NCBI GenBank assembly: GCA_905214825.1
Contig: CAJMNV010000126.1
Coordinates: forward strand, 1-5,088
From: an uncultured bacterium
GTDB lineage: Bacteria > Bacillota > Clostridia > Lachnospirales > Anaerotignaceae
Length of the DNA stretch: 5,088 nucleotides
Reading direction: 5' to 3'
Position 1 is the stretch's first letter, and each line of letters begins with the position of its first letter. The position numbers were made by a program, and so were the translations under genes. The notes beneath the pieces are model-generated. The model was not told the DNA's origin and searched no databases. It saw nothing but the letters and a program-made list of their open reading frames with translations. Below, piece after piece: positions 1 through 5,088 of the stretch.

Positions 1-125
1 GTTTTTTACAAATAGAATTATCATCTATGAGAAAAATATTTGATATATGGATTTCTAATTTCTGCAAAAAAAAAATTTTTATCTTTTTTTATATATTGTG
101 GGTTATATTTTGAAACAAAAACCAA

Positions 126-165
126 TATTTTGGCATACAAAATTCAAAAAATATATGCCAAAATA
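126..165. repeat. Perfect 12-bp inverted repeat, possible operator or weak terminator
   Basis: The arms TATTTTGGCATA (126-137) and TATGCCAAAATA (154-165) are exactly complementary and separated by 16 bases. Read leftward, a hairpin would be followed by TTGGTTTTTGTTT, an interrupted T-tract. This could serve as the transcript end of the operon, whose last stop codon is about 50 bases upstream. Against a classical terminator are the long loop, the A/T pairs at the base of the stem and the broken T-tract. The alternative is a protein-binding dyad, for example a site for the activator encoded next to it. The symmetry is certain; the role is not. Confidence 0.6.
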
Positions 166-174
166 AGATTTTTA

Positions 175-191
175 CAAATTTATCAAATTTG
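175..191. repeat. Small inverted repeat CAAATTT-ATC-AAATTTG
   Basis: The 7-bp arms are perfect and separated by 3 bases. In sequence this A/T-rich a chance origin is quite possible. I assign no function. Confidence 0.3.
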
Positions 192-199
192 CAATCTAT

Positions 200-215
200 T
201 TCTCATTTTTGAGAA
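200..215 (-). repeat. Short hairpin directly after the activator stop codon
   Basis: TTCTCA (200-205) and TGAGAA (210-215) are complementary around a 4-base loop, abutting the TAG stop at 216-218. In the leftward transcript no U-tract follows, so this is not a canonical intrinsic terminator. It might protect the 3' end or be chance. Confidence 0.3.
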
Positions 216-1640
216 CTAAAGCAAATTATATTTTTTCAATTTTCGATATAATGTTGCTTGGCTGATTTGCAATGTGTTTGCCAATTTTGTTTTTTCTTGC
301 AAAGATGCATTTTTTTTGACCATATGAGAAAGCAGTCGTTTTTCATAATTTTCCAACATACCATCCAAAGAACGGTTTGACATACCCTGTGCAGAATGTA
401 ACACAATATGTTCTGGCAAATCGGAAACTTCTACTTGTTCATGTTCTACAATATTTGCCAAATACTCCACAATATTTTTTAATTCTCTCACATTACCATA
501 CCAATGATACCCCATCAATGTTTGTAATGCTTCTGGTGTCACTCCCACAATATGCTTGTTCAATTTTTGGTTATAGTATGCAATATAATAAGATATCAAT
601 GCAGGCAAATCTTCTTTTCTCATACGCAATGGTGGCAGCTCAATCGGTATGATATTCAAGCGATAATACAAATCCTCACGAAATGTACCTTCTGCTACCA
701 TCTGCTCTATATTTTTATTTGTTGCACAAATCACACGAATATCAATGGGTATGGGTTTTGTACTGCCAATACGTTCTACTTGCTTTTCTTGCAACACACG
801 CAACAATTTTGTTTGCACTTGTAATGGCATATCCCCAATTTCATCTAAAAATATGGTACTTTTATCTGCCAATTCAAATTTTCCAATAGAACCAGATTTT
901 TTTGCTCCTGTGAAAGCCCCTTCTTCATATCCAAACAATTCACTTTCCACCAAGTTTTCAGGAATTGCTGCACAGTTAATGGAAATCATCAATTTGTCAC
1001 GTCTGTCACTGAAATTGTGTATCATTTTTGCCATAATTGCTTTCGCTGTGCCGCTGTCGCCTCTCAAAAAAACCGTAGAATTGGATTTTGCCACTTTTTG
1101 CCCAATACGCAAAGCCTCTTGCATTTTCGGGCTGTTACCCACAAATGACCATGTATTTTCTGTTGTGTGTAGCACTTTGAGTTGTTCTTCCAATTTATCT
1201 TTTGCCTCATCGGTATACAGTTTGCTTTCCAAAAGCATACTCATATATTTTAAAAATTCTTCTAACTTTTGTGTATTTGCCAACAGATTCTCTCTTTGTT
1301 GTTCTTGGAAGGCAATAATAGATATAATCCCCACAACCGTTTTATCTTTGAATATGGGATATGCCAAATTTGCCAATTCTTTGCAATACCCTCTTTTTTC
1401 ACAACCCACACAGTTCAAATCTTGTGTCACATTACGAATGATACCACCTGTACCTGTTTGTATAATTTTTTCAAAAAAATTTGCATGAGAAACAGTATTT
1501 CCAATTTCATTCAAATAATCCCCTGTACCTGCCACACGAATAAATTCATTATCCACAATCGTAACATCAGCTTCCAATATAGACGCAATGGCTTGTACAT
1601 AGGCTTGTATAAATGACTGTATTTTCATCAAAGGTGTCAT
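216..1640 (-). CDS. Sigma-54-dependent enhancer-binding transcriptional activator with a cysteine-cluster sensor domain
   Basis: This 474-residue protein should be an AAA+ ATPase that remodels sigma-54 RNA polymerase at -24/-12 promoters. Residues 1 to about 115 resemble a small PAS/GAF-like sensor fold and carry C77, C80 and C86 (C-x2-C-x5-C); a probable coiled linker runs from about 115 to 160. The AAA+ core at about 165-395 has Walker A GDSGTAKA (194-201), the sigma-54 contact loop GAFTGA (241-246), Walker B TIFLDE (262-267), arginine-finger region FREDLYYR (320-327) and sensor II GNVREL (382-387). A Fis-type helix-turn-helix ends the protein (about 447-470). No receiver domain is present, so control is probably by ligand, metal or redox state. 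Oddities are Ala199 where Walker A normally has Gly just before the Lys, and Tyr381 where WPGNVREL normally has Pro. The ATG at 1640 is preceded by AAGGGGG at 6 bases. The gene starts 20 bases after the alcohol dehydrogenase stop and is probably cotranscribed. The family call is very secure; ligand and targets are unknown. Confidence 0.95.
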   Translation of the reverse strand: MTPLMKIQSFIQAYVQAIASILEADVTIVDNEFIRVAGTGDYLNEIGNTVSHANFFEKIIQTGTGGIIRNVTQDLNCVGCEKRGYCKELANLAYPIFKDKTVVGIISIIAFQEQQRENLLANTQKLEEFLKYMSMLLESKLYTDEAKDKLEEQLKVLHTTENTWSFVGNSPKMQEALRIGQKVAKSNSTVFLRGDSGTAKAIMAKMIHNFSDRRDKLMISINCAAIPENLVESELFGYEEGAFTGAKKSGSIGKFELADKSTIFLDEIGDMPLQVQTKLLRVLQEKQVERIGSTKPIPIDIRVICATNKNIEQMVAEGTFREDLYYRLNIIPIELPPLRMRKEDLPALISYYIAYYNQKLNKHIVGVTPEALQTLMGYHWYGNVRELKNIVEYLANIVEHEQVEVSDLPEHIVLHSAQGMSNRSLDGMLENYEKRLLSHMVKKNASLQEKTKLANTLQISQATLYRKLKKYNLL

Positions 1641-1646
1641 AAAAAG

Positions 1647-1653
1647 CCCCCTT
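1647..1653 (-). promoter_or_regulatory. Ribosome binding site of the activator gene
   Basis: AAGGGGG lies 6 bases before the ATG at 1640 and supports that start over the in-frame ATG at 1628. It matches the anti-Shine-Dalgarno sequence less well than the AGGAGG sites of its neighbours, so this cistron may be translated less than the dehydrogenase before it. Confidence 0.6.
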
Positions 1654-1660
1654 CTATTTT

Positions 1661-2764
1661 TTACAGCAAACTTTTTTCATACACATGATAAATATCTTTT
1701 TGTGCTATGTCAAAAAGTGGAAATGTTTTCATCTTTTTGGGATTTTCCATCACACGTTCTGTATAATATGTGATATCGTCTTTTGTGAATGTTTCGGATA
1801 TATCCAATATTTCTTTCATCAAATTGCCAAATGCTTCTGTGCTTTGCAGTCCCAAACAATACAGTATGCGTTTTACTTTTTCATTCTCTGTTCCAAACAA
1901 TTCCAAATACCCTTGCATTACCATACCATTTGCCCGTCCATGTGGTACACCTTTTTCATATGTCAGCAAATACCCCATTGCATGCGGCAATGATGTACTG
2001 GTTTGTGCAATCACCACACCCCCAATGAATGAAGCAAGCATCAATTTTTCACGCACTTGTTCTGTATACTTGCGACTTTTGAGTGCCGAAATACAATCTT
2101 TCCAATAAGACAAACCCATTTCTGCCATTTTTTCACTGATAGTGTTTGCATTTGTGTTCAAATAACTTTCCACCAAATGACTCATAGCATCCACAGCCGT
2201 ATTGTTTGTTACAGTAGGAGAAAGTGTTGCCATATATTTTGGGTCTAAATAAGAAACTGTTGCAAAAACAGGTTGTGCAATACCGTTTTTTGTACGTTTT
2301 TCATGCAATGTCAATATGGCATATTGTGTTGCCTCTGAACCTGTTCCTGCGGTTGTTGGCACTTCTACCACGGGCAAAAATTTTGCTGATTGGTCTGTAA
2401 ACAAAATATCGCTATCTGCATGTTTGTTTGCAGCCAATACTGCAATGGCTTTTGCGGCATCCATGGGAGAACCACCACCAATACCCACAATAAAATCAAC
2501 ATCATTTTCCAAAGCTATTTTTGCCGCACGCACAACCGTTTCCAAATCAGGATTTTCTCCCACTTCATCAAACAATATCCAACCTATCCCCAAATCGCCC
2601 AAAGCAGTTGTCATATCTTTTTGTGCCCCATTTTTCTTTGCTGATGTTCTACCTGTCACAAGCATTGCTTTTTTACCCAAATGTGCCATAGCCTGTTTGT
2701 GCATCATCATACAATCTTTTCCAAAATACGCATTTGCTGGCATAAAATATCGGAATGTTTGCAT
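1661..2764 (-). CDS. Iron-containing (group III) alcohol dehydrogenase
   Basis: This 367-residue cytoplasmic enzyme should interconvert an alcohol and its aldehyde or ketone with a nicotinamide cofactor. The N-terminal Rossmann-like half carries GGGSPMD (96-102) and TTAGTGSE (137-144), both hallmarks of the family. The expected Fe(II) ligands are D192 and H196 in AVDAMSHLVES, H261 in SLPHAMGY and H275 in GVPHG, matching the Asp-His-His-His set known from FucO-type enzymes. Residues VTGRTSAKKNG (36-46) have Gly38 near the place where NAD-specific FucO has an Asp, so NADP(H) use is plausible but inferred. The length is slightly short for the family (about 360-390) with nothing obviously missing. 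A start 8 codons upstream (2788) is rejected because AGGAGG stands 7 bases before the ATG at 2764. The gene lies between the small acidic protein gene and the activator, all leftward, with gaps of 14 and 20 bases. The substrate cannot be read from sequence; butanol-, ethanol- or propanediol-type roles all remain possible. Confidence 0.95.
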   Translation of the reverse strand: MQTFRYFMPANAYFGKDCMMMHKQAMAHLGKKAMLVTGRTSAKKNGAQKDMTTALGDLGIGWILFDEVGENPDLETVVRAAKIALENDVDFIVGIGGGSPMDAAKAIAVLAANKHADSDILFTDQSAKFLPVVEVPTTAGTGSEATQYAILTLHEKRTKNGIAQPVFATVSYLDPKYMATLSPTVTNNTAVDAMSHLVESYLNTNANTISEKMAEMGLSYWKDCISALKSRKYTEQVREKLMLASFIGGVVIAQTSTSLPHAMGYLLTYEKGVPHGRANGMVMQGYLELFGTENEKVKRILYCLGLQSTEAFGNLMKEILDISETFTKDDITYYTERVMENPKKMKTFPLFDIAQKDIYHVYEKSLL

Positions 2765-2771
2765 TTGCTTT

Positions 2772-2777
2772 CCTCCT
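2772..2777 (-). promoter_or_regulatory. Ribosome binding site fixing the alcohol dehydrogenase start
   Basis: A perfect AGGAGG lies 7 bases before the ATG at 2764, inside the 14-base gap after the small-protein stop. It falls inside the longer open frame that begins at 2788, so the shorter start is the right one. Confidence 0.85.
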
Positions 2778-2778
2778 C

Positions 2779-3036
2779 TTATTCGCATAAAAAATCATAC
2801 CAATCCCATTCTTGTTCCATAATTGCTTCGGGTGTTTGTTCTTCGGGTTCTTCCAACAATGCAAATGCTACCCGAAAATCATGATATCTTTCACCATCAA
2901 TGGTTGCAACACCAGAAACAACATACGTTTTGCCTTCTCCTTCCAGTGTCACACCTTCCATCAACAAATCATCGTCTTCCAAATAAAATTTATGAATTTC
3001 TTTTGTAATATCTTCTTCTGAAAATGTCCATTTCAT
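2779..3036 (-). CDS. Small, highly acidic protein of unknown function
   Basis: I do not recognise this 85-residue product. It has 24 Asp/Glu against 6 Lys/Arg, giving a net charge near -18, with no signal peptide or membrane segment. The pattern suggests a short N-terminal helix (about 6-20), then beta-strands around 24-60 (GVTLEGEGKTYVVSGVATIDG and YHDFRVAFALLEE), then an acidic, Trp-rich tail (EQEWDWYDFLCE). That would suit a compact soluble protein, possibly a binding partner or small regulator. The ATG at 3036 is chosen over a frame open from 3072 because AGGAGG lies 8 bases before it. It is the first gene of the leftward unit and ends 14 bases before the alcohol dehydrogenase start, so the two should share a transcript. 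That it is a real gene is supported by its ribosome binding site, promoter candidates and tight spacing. The function is unknown. Confidence 0.8.
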   Translation of the reverse strand: MKWTFSEEDITKEIHKFYLEDDDLLMEGVTLEGEGKTYVVSGVATIDGERYHDFRVAFALLEEPEEQTPEAIMEQEWDWYDFLCE

Positions 3037-3044
3037 CGCACATA

Positions 3045-3050
3045 CCTCCT
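3045..3050 (-). promoter_or_regulatory. Ribosome binding site of the small acidic protein gene
   Basis: A perfect AGGAGG lies 8 bases before the ATG at 3036. It decides the start codon and is the main evidence that this short frame is translated. Confidence 0.85.
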
Positions 3051-3057
3051 TTTTCCC

Positions 3058-3086
3058 ATTGTACCATTCCAAAAACAGATATACAA
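3058..3086 (-). promoter_or_regulatory. Candidate leftward sigma-A promoter, proximal
   Basis: On the minus strand, TTGTAT (3081-3086) and TACAAT (3058-3063) are 17 bases apart, and a TG stands one base before the -10, giving an extended -10. The start of transcription would be near 3051, leaving only about 15 bases of leader and placing the ribosome binding site almost at the 5' end. This would drive the small protein, alcohol dehydrogenase and activator genes. Confidence 0.5.
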
Positions 3087-3106
3087 GAAAATTTCTCTTT
3101 GTACAA
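3078..3106 (-). promoter_or_regulatory. Candidate leftward sigma-A promoter, distal
   Basis: TTGTAC (3101-3106) and TATATC (3078-3083) are 17 bases apart on the minus strand. The -10 matches consensus at only 4 of 6 positions. It would give a leader of about 35 bases, more usual than that of the proximal candidate. Its -35 overlaps the -35 of the rightward exonuclease promoter. Confidence 0.35.
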
Positions 3107-3127
3107 CAACACGATTCATGCTATAAT
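3099..3127 (+). promoter_or_regulatory. Sigma-A promoter of the exonuclease gene
   Basis: TTGTAC (3099-3104) and a perfect TATAAT (3122-3127) are 17 bases apart, with TG at 3119-3120 giving an extended -10. Transcription would start near 3134, leaving a leader of about 43 bases with the ribosome binding site at 3164. Confidence 0.7.
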
Positions 3128-3163
3128 GAAACATAAGATTTGATTTTTTCATACACATACCTT

Positions 3164-3168
3164 GGAGG
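3164..3168 (+). promoter_or_regulatory. Ribosome binding site of the exonuclease gene
   Basis: GGAGG lies 8 bases before the ATG at 3177. A TTG five codons upstream (3162) is in frame but sits at the binding site itself and is rejected as the start. Confidence 0.8.
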
Positions 3169-3176
3169 TTATTTTC

Positions 3177-3956
3177 ATGCATTATATTGTATTAGATTTG
3201 GAATTTAATCAATCATTTCCATTCAAAACAGGCATCAAAACAACACCTGTTTCAGAATGTCCTTTTGAAATTATACAAATCGGTGCAGTCAAATTAAACG
3301 AACAATTTGAAATTTTAGAGCAATTCAACACGCTTATCAGCCCCCAAATCTATACACGTTTGCACCCTTTTGTAGAAAAAATCACGCATATTCAAGAAGC
3401 CGATTTACAAAACCAACCCAAATTTCCACAAGCCTATCATGACTTTTTACAATTTATTGGCAAAGAACCTGCTGTATTGTGTACATGGGGGCCCGATGAT
3501 GTCAAATCATTATTCCGCAATATATTATACCATCAACTATCTGCTGATGCTTTGACACATCAATATATCAACATACAGCCCTTTGCTTCTCAATATCTCA
3601 ATCAAGAACCAGGAAAAGCCATAGGTCTGAAAAATGCTGTAATAGAATTGGGTATTCCCATAACAGATGATTTCCATAATGCATTATATGATGCCATATA
3701 TACCGCCAAAATATTACAAATTGTACACCCATCTGTGATGACACCGAATATATTTCATGTGCATACACTGCTTACAACCAAAGTAAAACAAACCAAAACA
3801 GATAAAAAAGCATTGTACCAACATTTTATGACCATGTTAAATCGTGAGCTTTCCGAAAGTGAAAAGAAATTGATAAAATCGGCTTACAAGTTGGGGAAAA
3901 ACCTTTCATTTGAATGTACACCTTCCCCCAAAAAGCCAACAAAATCAAAAAAATAA
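3177..3956 (+). CDS. DEDDh-family 3'-5' exonuclease (KapD/ERI-1-like)
   Basis: This 259-residue cytoplasmic protein should be a metal-dependent nuclease removing nucleotides from 3' ends of RNA or DNA. The exonuclease domain covers about 1-185. Exo I is VLDLEFN with D7 and E9, Exo II is TWGPDD with D108 the likely catalytic Asp, and Exo III is HNALYD with H167 and D172 in the H-x4-D spacing that defines the DEDDh class. The region after about 190 is an extension ending in a Lys/Pro-rich tail (PSPKKPTKSKK), a possible nucleic-acid-binding tail. The WG in Exo II and the LDLEFN start resemble KapD and ERI-1-type exonucleases rather than the DNA polymerase III epsilon subunit, so RNA trimming is a reasonable inference but substrate is not proven. 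The gene is transcribed alone from its own promoter, divergent from the alcohol dehydrogenase unit, and ends at a hairpin terminator. Confidence 0.88.
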   Translation: MHYIVLDLEFNQSFPFKTGIKTTPVSECPFEIIQIGAVKLNEQFEILEQFNTLISPQIYTRLHPFVEKITHIQEADLQNQPKFPQAYHDFLQFIGKEPAVLCTWGPDDVKSLFRNILYHQLSADALTHQYINIQPFASQYLNQEPGKAIGLKNAVIELGIPITDDFHNALYDAIYTAKILQIVHPSVMTPNIFHVHTLLTTKVKQTKTDKKALYQHFMTMLNRELSESEKKLIKSAYKLGKNLSFECTPSPKKPTKSKK

Positions 3957-3965
3957 AACAAATAA

Positions 3966-3996
3966 GGAGAATATTTTGATTTTCAAAACATTCTCC
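3966..3996. terminator. Bidirectional intrinsic terminator between convergent genes
   Basis: GGAGAATATTTTG (3966-3978) pairs with CAAAACATTCTCC (3984-3996) around a 5-base loop. Rightward there is one A-C mismatch; leftward the same position is a G-U pair, so the leftward stem is fully paired. Rightward it is followed by TTTTATTTTT (3999-4008). Leftward it is followed by TTATTTG and a T-rich tract running into the exonuclease stop codon. It therefore can end both the exonuclease and the DUF368 transcripts. Confidence 0.85.
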
Positions 3997-4020
3997 CCTT
4001 TTATTTTTATGCAAATGCTA

Positions 4021-4902
4021 TCAACGTATATTTTTCTCTTTTTTCATTTGTCCAAACTGTAACAGCACAATCACAGCCGCTCCTGCCAAAAATGCACCAA
4101 TATGAAATGTTTCCAATGTCATAGCATTTTGTGGTACTTCCAATGTTGTTGGACCTACTGCAATGGCATACAAAGAACCAATCATCAATCCAATAATGGT
4201 ATACACAGACTGTGACCGATACCGTTCCAAACAAATTTTAATTCCTTTGACAACTGTCAAAGCCCCTGTCATAACCCCCAAACCAAACACAATCACTGCA
4301 GGAAGATAAGCAAAATTCAAATGCAACAATTCTTTTACCGCAGTAATCACTGGTACATACAGCCCAAATATCAAAAGCAATGTCGAACCCGAAATTCCCG
4401 GTAAAAACATTGCAGAAATGGCAATCATACCCACAACAAAGAGATACATTCCCTTTGCAATATTCATCTCATGCAAATCTGTTCCACCCAAGTTTCCGCC
4501 TGCATTAAAATAAGATATTGCAACCACAATCCCCATACCCAGTATCAAAAATAGAATATTACCATATTTTCCAATCATACACTGTTTTTCTTCTTTGATA
4601 ATCACAGGAATGGCACATATAATAAAACCAATAAACACCGAACTAATGATATAAATATGTGACTCAAACACAGCCGTCAGCACCAATATTGCCGACACCA
4701 TACCAATCGTCCAACCTATTCCCAACTTTATCAAATACAGCAATGCTTTTTTCTTTTTTTCCATGTTTCCAAAAGCCAAATCATGAATAGAGCCAATAAA
4801 CTGGTCATAAAACCCCATAATAAATGCAATCGTTCCACCAGAAACCCCAGGCACGCTATCTGCCAATGCCATACAAAACCCATGAATTAGTGAACGTATC
4901 AT
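4021..4902 (-). CDS. popT: DUF368 family membrane protein, predicted polyprenyl-phosphate transporter (PopT-like)
   Basis: This 293-residue integral membrane protein belongs to the DUF368 family, members of which have been reported to return undecaprenyl phosphate, the lipid carrier for cell-wall precursors, across the cytoplasmic membrane. The signature appears twice: ADSVPGVSGGTIAFIMGFYD (14-33) and AMFLPGISGSTLLLIFGLY (164-182). This paired PG-[VI]-SG arrangement is typical of the family and suggests re-entrant hairpins in a two-fold repeat. Hydrophobic stretches near 58-78, 85-102, 115-132, 151-166, 198-218, 232-250 and 266-283 look membrane-spanning. A basic loop (MEKKKK, 47-52) and a basic tail (KKEKNIR) suggest cytoplasmic sides. 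The length is normal for the family. The ATG at 4902 is preceded by AGGAGG, though with a long 12-base spacer. It appears monocistronic within the window, with its own promoter candidate and the shared terminator. Family assignment is secure; the transport role is taken from the family. Confidence 0.92.
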   Translation of the reverse strand: MIRSLIHGFCMALADSVPGVSGGTIAFIMGFYDQFIGSIHDLAFGNMEKKKKALLYLIKLGIGWTIGMVSAILVLTAVFESHIYIISSVFIGFIICAIPVIIKEEKQCMIGKYGNILFLILGMGIVVAISYFNAGGNLGGTDLHEMNIAKGMYLFVVGMIAISAMFLPGISGSTLLLIFGLYVPVITAVKELLHLNFAYLPAVIVFGLGVMTGALTVVKGIKICLERYRSQSVYTIIGLMIGSLYAIAVGPTTLEVPQNAMTLETFHIGAFLAGAAVIVLLQFGQMKKEKNIR

Positions 4903-4914
4903 ACTTTTTTATTT

Positions 4915-4920
4915 CCTCCT
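4915..4920 (-). promoter_or_regulatory. Ribosome binding site of the DUF368 gene, with long spacing
   Basis: A perfect AGGAGG stands 12 bases before the ATG at 4902, longer than the 6-8 bases of the other genes here. No other in-frame start lies nearer, and M11 falls at the edge of the conserved motif, so 4902 is kept. The A-rich spacer may moderate initiation. Confidence 0.65.
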
Positions 4921-4973
4921 CATTTCTTTTGTTTTCCGTTATCCTATTTTATTTATGCTTGCATTTCTTATTT

Positions 4974-5001
4974 TATCTGTTTTTTTTTTTTTTTTCAGAT
5001 A
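4974..5001. repeat. Run of 16 T flanked by a 6-bp inverted repeat, in the DUF368 leader
   Basis: TATCTG (4974-4979) and CAGATA (4996-5001) are perfect complements flanking an unbroken T16 (4980-4995), read as A16 in the leftward transcript. It lies between the probable promoter and the ribosome binding site. Long homopolymers change length readily in replication, so the tract may differ between cells or be miscounted in assembly. Confidence 0.6.
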
Positions 5002-5024
5002 TTTTATTTAAAATTCACATAAAA

Positions 5025-5053
5025 TTTATATCAGCTTTTTCCATTTTTTGTAA
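5025..5053 (-). promoter_or_regulatory. Candidate sigma-A promoter of the DUF368 gene
   Basis: On the minus strand, TTACAA (5048-5053) and TATAAA (5025-5030) are 17 bases apart, and TGA precedes the -10, giving an extended -10. Transcription would start near 5018, leaving a leader of about 115 bases that includes the A16 tract. The -35 is weak and the region is very A/T rich, so this is tentative. Confidence 0.4.
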
Positions 5054-5088
5054 TCAAAATCTTATTATTTTTCTTAAAAATAGTATTT

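Larger units (their letters stand above)
1..215. other. A/T-rich intergenic region downstream of the activator gene
   Basis: No gene can be supported here. The stretch is about four-fifths A/T and contains an A10T5 run at 66-80, a T7 run at 84-90 and three inverted repeats (126-165, 175-191, 200-215). It lies just past the stop codon of the leftward activator gene, so it should hold that operon's transcript end and possibly the promoter of a gene beyond the left edge. A very weak leftward sigma-A-like pair (TTGTTT, 17 bases, TATATA) can be read at about 90-118, but base composition alone would produce such matches here. Confidence 0.6.

Noticed and set aside
1..24. A leftward frame starting at 24 (MIILFVKN...) and running off the window
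   Set aside because: Only eight codons are visible and no ribosome binding site precedes the ATG, so a partial gene cannot be supported.
131..146. TGGCAT at 131-136 as the -24 part of a sigma-54 promoter
   Set aside because: At the required spacing the -12 reads ATTCA instead of TTGCA and lacks the near-invariant G. The mirror copy on the minus strand also lacks GC at the right distance.
745..1488. A 247-codon open frame on the plus strand, opposite the activator gene
   Set aside because: It is wholly antisense to a gene with every sigma-54 activator motif. Its product is Ser/Cys/Phe-rich with no recognisable domain, as expected for a shadow of an A/T-rich gene.
2765..2788. Upstream ATG at 2788 as the start of the alcohol dehydrogenase
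   Set aside because: The AGGAGG at 2772-2777 would lie inside the coding region and the added residues (MRIRGGKQ) are not family-like. The ATG at 2764 has ideal spacing.
2316..2822. A 168-codon open frame on the plus strand, opposite the alcohol dehydrogenase gene
   Set aside because: It is antisense to the conserved cofactor-binding half of the enzyme and lacks a ribosome binding site or recognisable motif.
4909..4923. A four-codon minicistron (ATG AGG AGG AAA TAA) overlapping the DUF368 ribosome binding site
   Set aside because: It arises from an ATG that happens to precede AGGAGG and has no binding site of its own. A regulatory uORF is possible but not supported.
4903..5018. Riboswitch or other structured leader before the DUF368 gene
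   Set aside because: The leader is almost all A/T, and apart from the 6-bp repeat around the homopolymer I saw no conserved riboswitch core or terminator/anti-terminator pair.

Overview
The window is an AT-rich stretch of what looks like a low-GC Firmicutes chromosome. AGGAGG-type ribosome binding sites stand before most genes, intergenic DNA is very A/T rich, and an iron-dependent alcohol dehydrogenase, a cysteine-bearing sigma-54 activator and a DUF368 membrane protein occur together. An anaerobic member of the class Clostridia is the most natural fit. This is inferred from gene content and style; no species can be named. All five genes are intact, and I see no insertion sequence, CRISPR array, tRNA or rRNA.

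Layout. Positions 1-215 are non-coding and about four-fifths A/T, with a perfect 12-bp inverted repeat at 126-165. A three-gene leftward (minus-strand) unit follows. In transcription order it is a small, very acidic protein of unknown function (2779-3036), an iron-containing alcohol dehydrogenase (1661-2764) and a sigma-54 enhancer-binding activator (216-1640). The gaps are only 14 and 20 bases and hold no terminator, so the three are probably one operon. A 140-base divergent promoter region (3037-3176) separates this unit from a rightward gene for a DEDDh 3'-5' exonuclease (3177-3956). A bidirectional terminator hairpin (3966-3996) closes the exonuclease gene and also the convergent, leftward DUF368 polyprenyl-phosphate transporter gene (4021-4902). 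The last 186 bases hold the probable promoter and leader of the transporter gene, including a run of 16 T flanked by a short inverted repeat.

How the genes may work together. The activator is cotranscribed with the alcohol dehydrogenase and has an N-terminal sensor region with a C-x2-C-x5-C cluster. The simplest reading is a redox-, metal- or metabolite-responsive regulator tied to alcohol/aldehyde metabolism. However, no sigma-54 (-24/-12) promoter was found before this operon, which instead has sigma-A-like promoters, so the activator's targets may lie outside the window. The exonuclease and the transporter appear to be independent housekeeping-type genes. No clearly new multi-gene system is evident. 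The points most worth a second look are the three-gene unit, the activator's altered Walker A motif, the small acidic protein, the inverted repeat at 126-165, and the homopolymer in the transporter leader.
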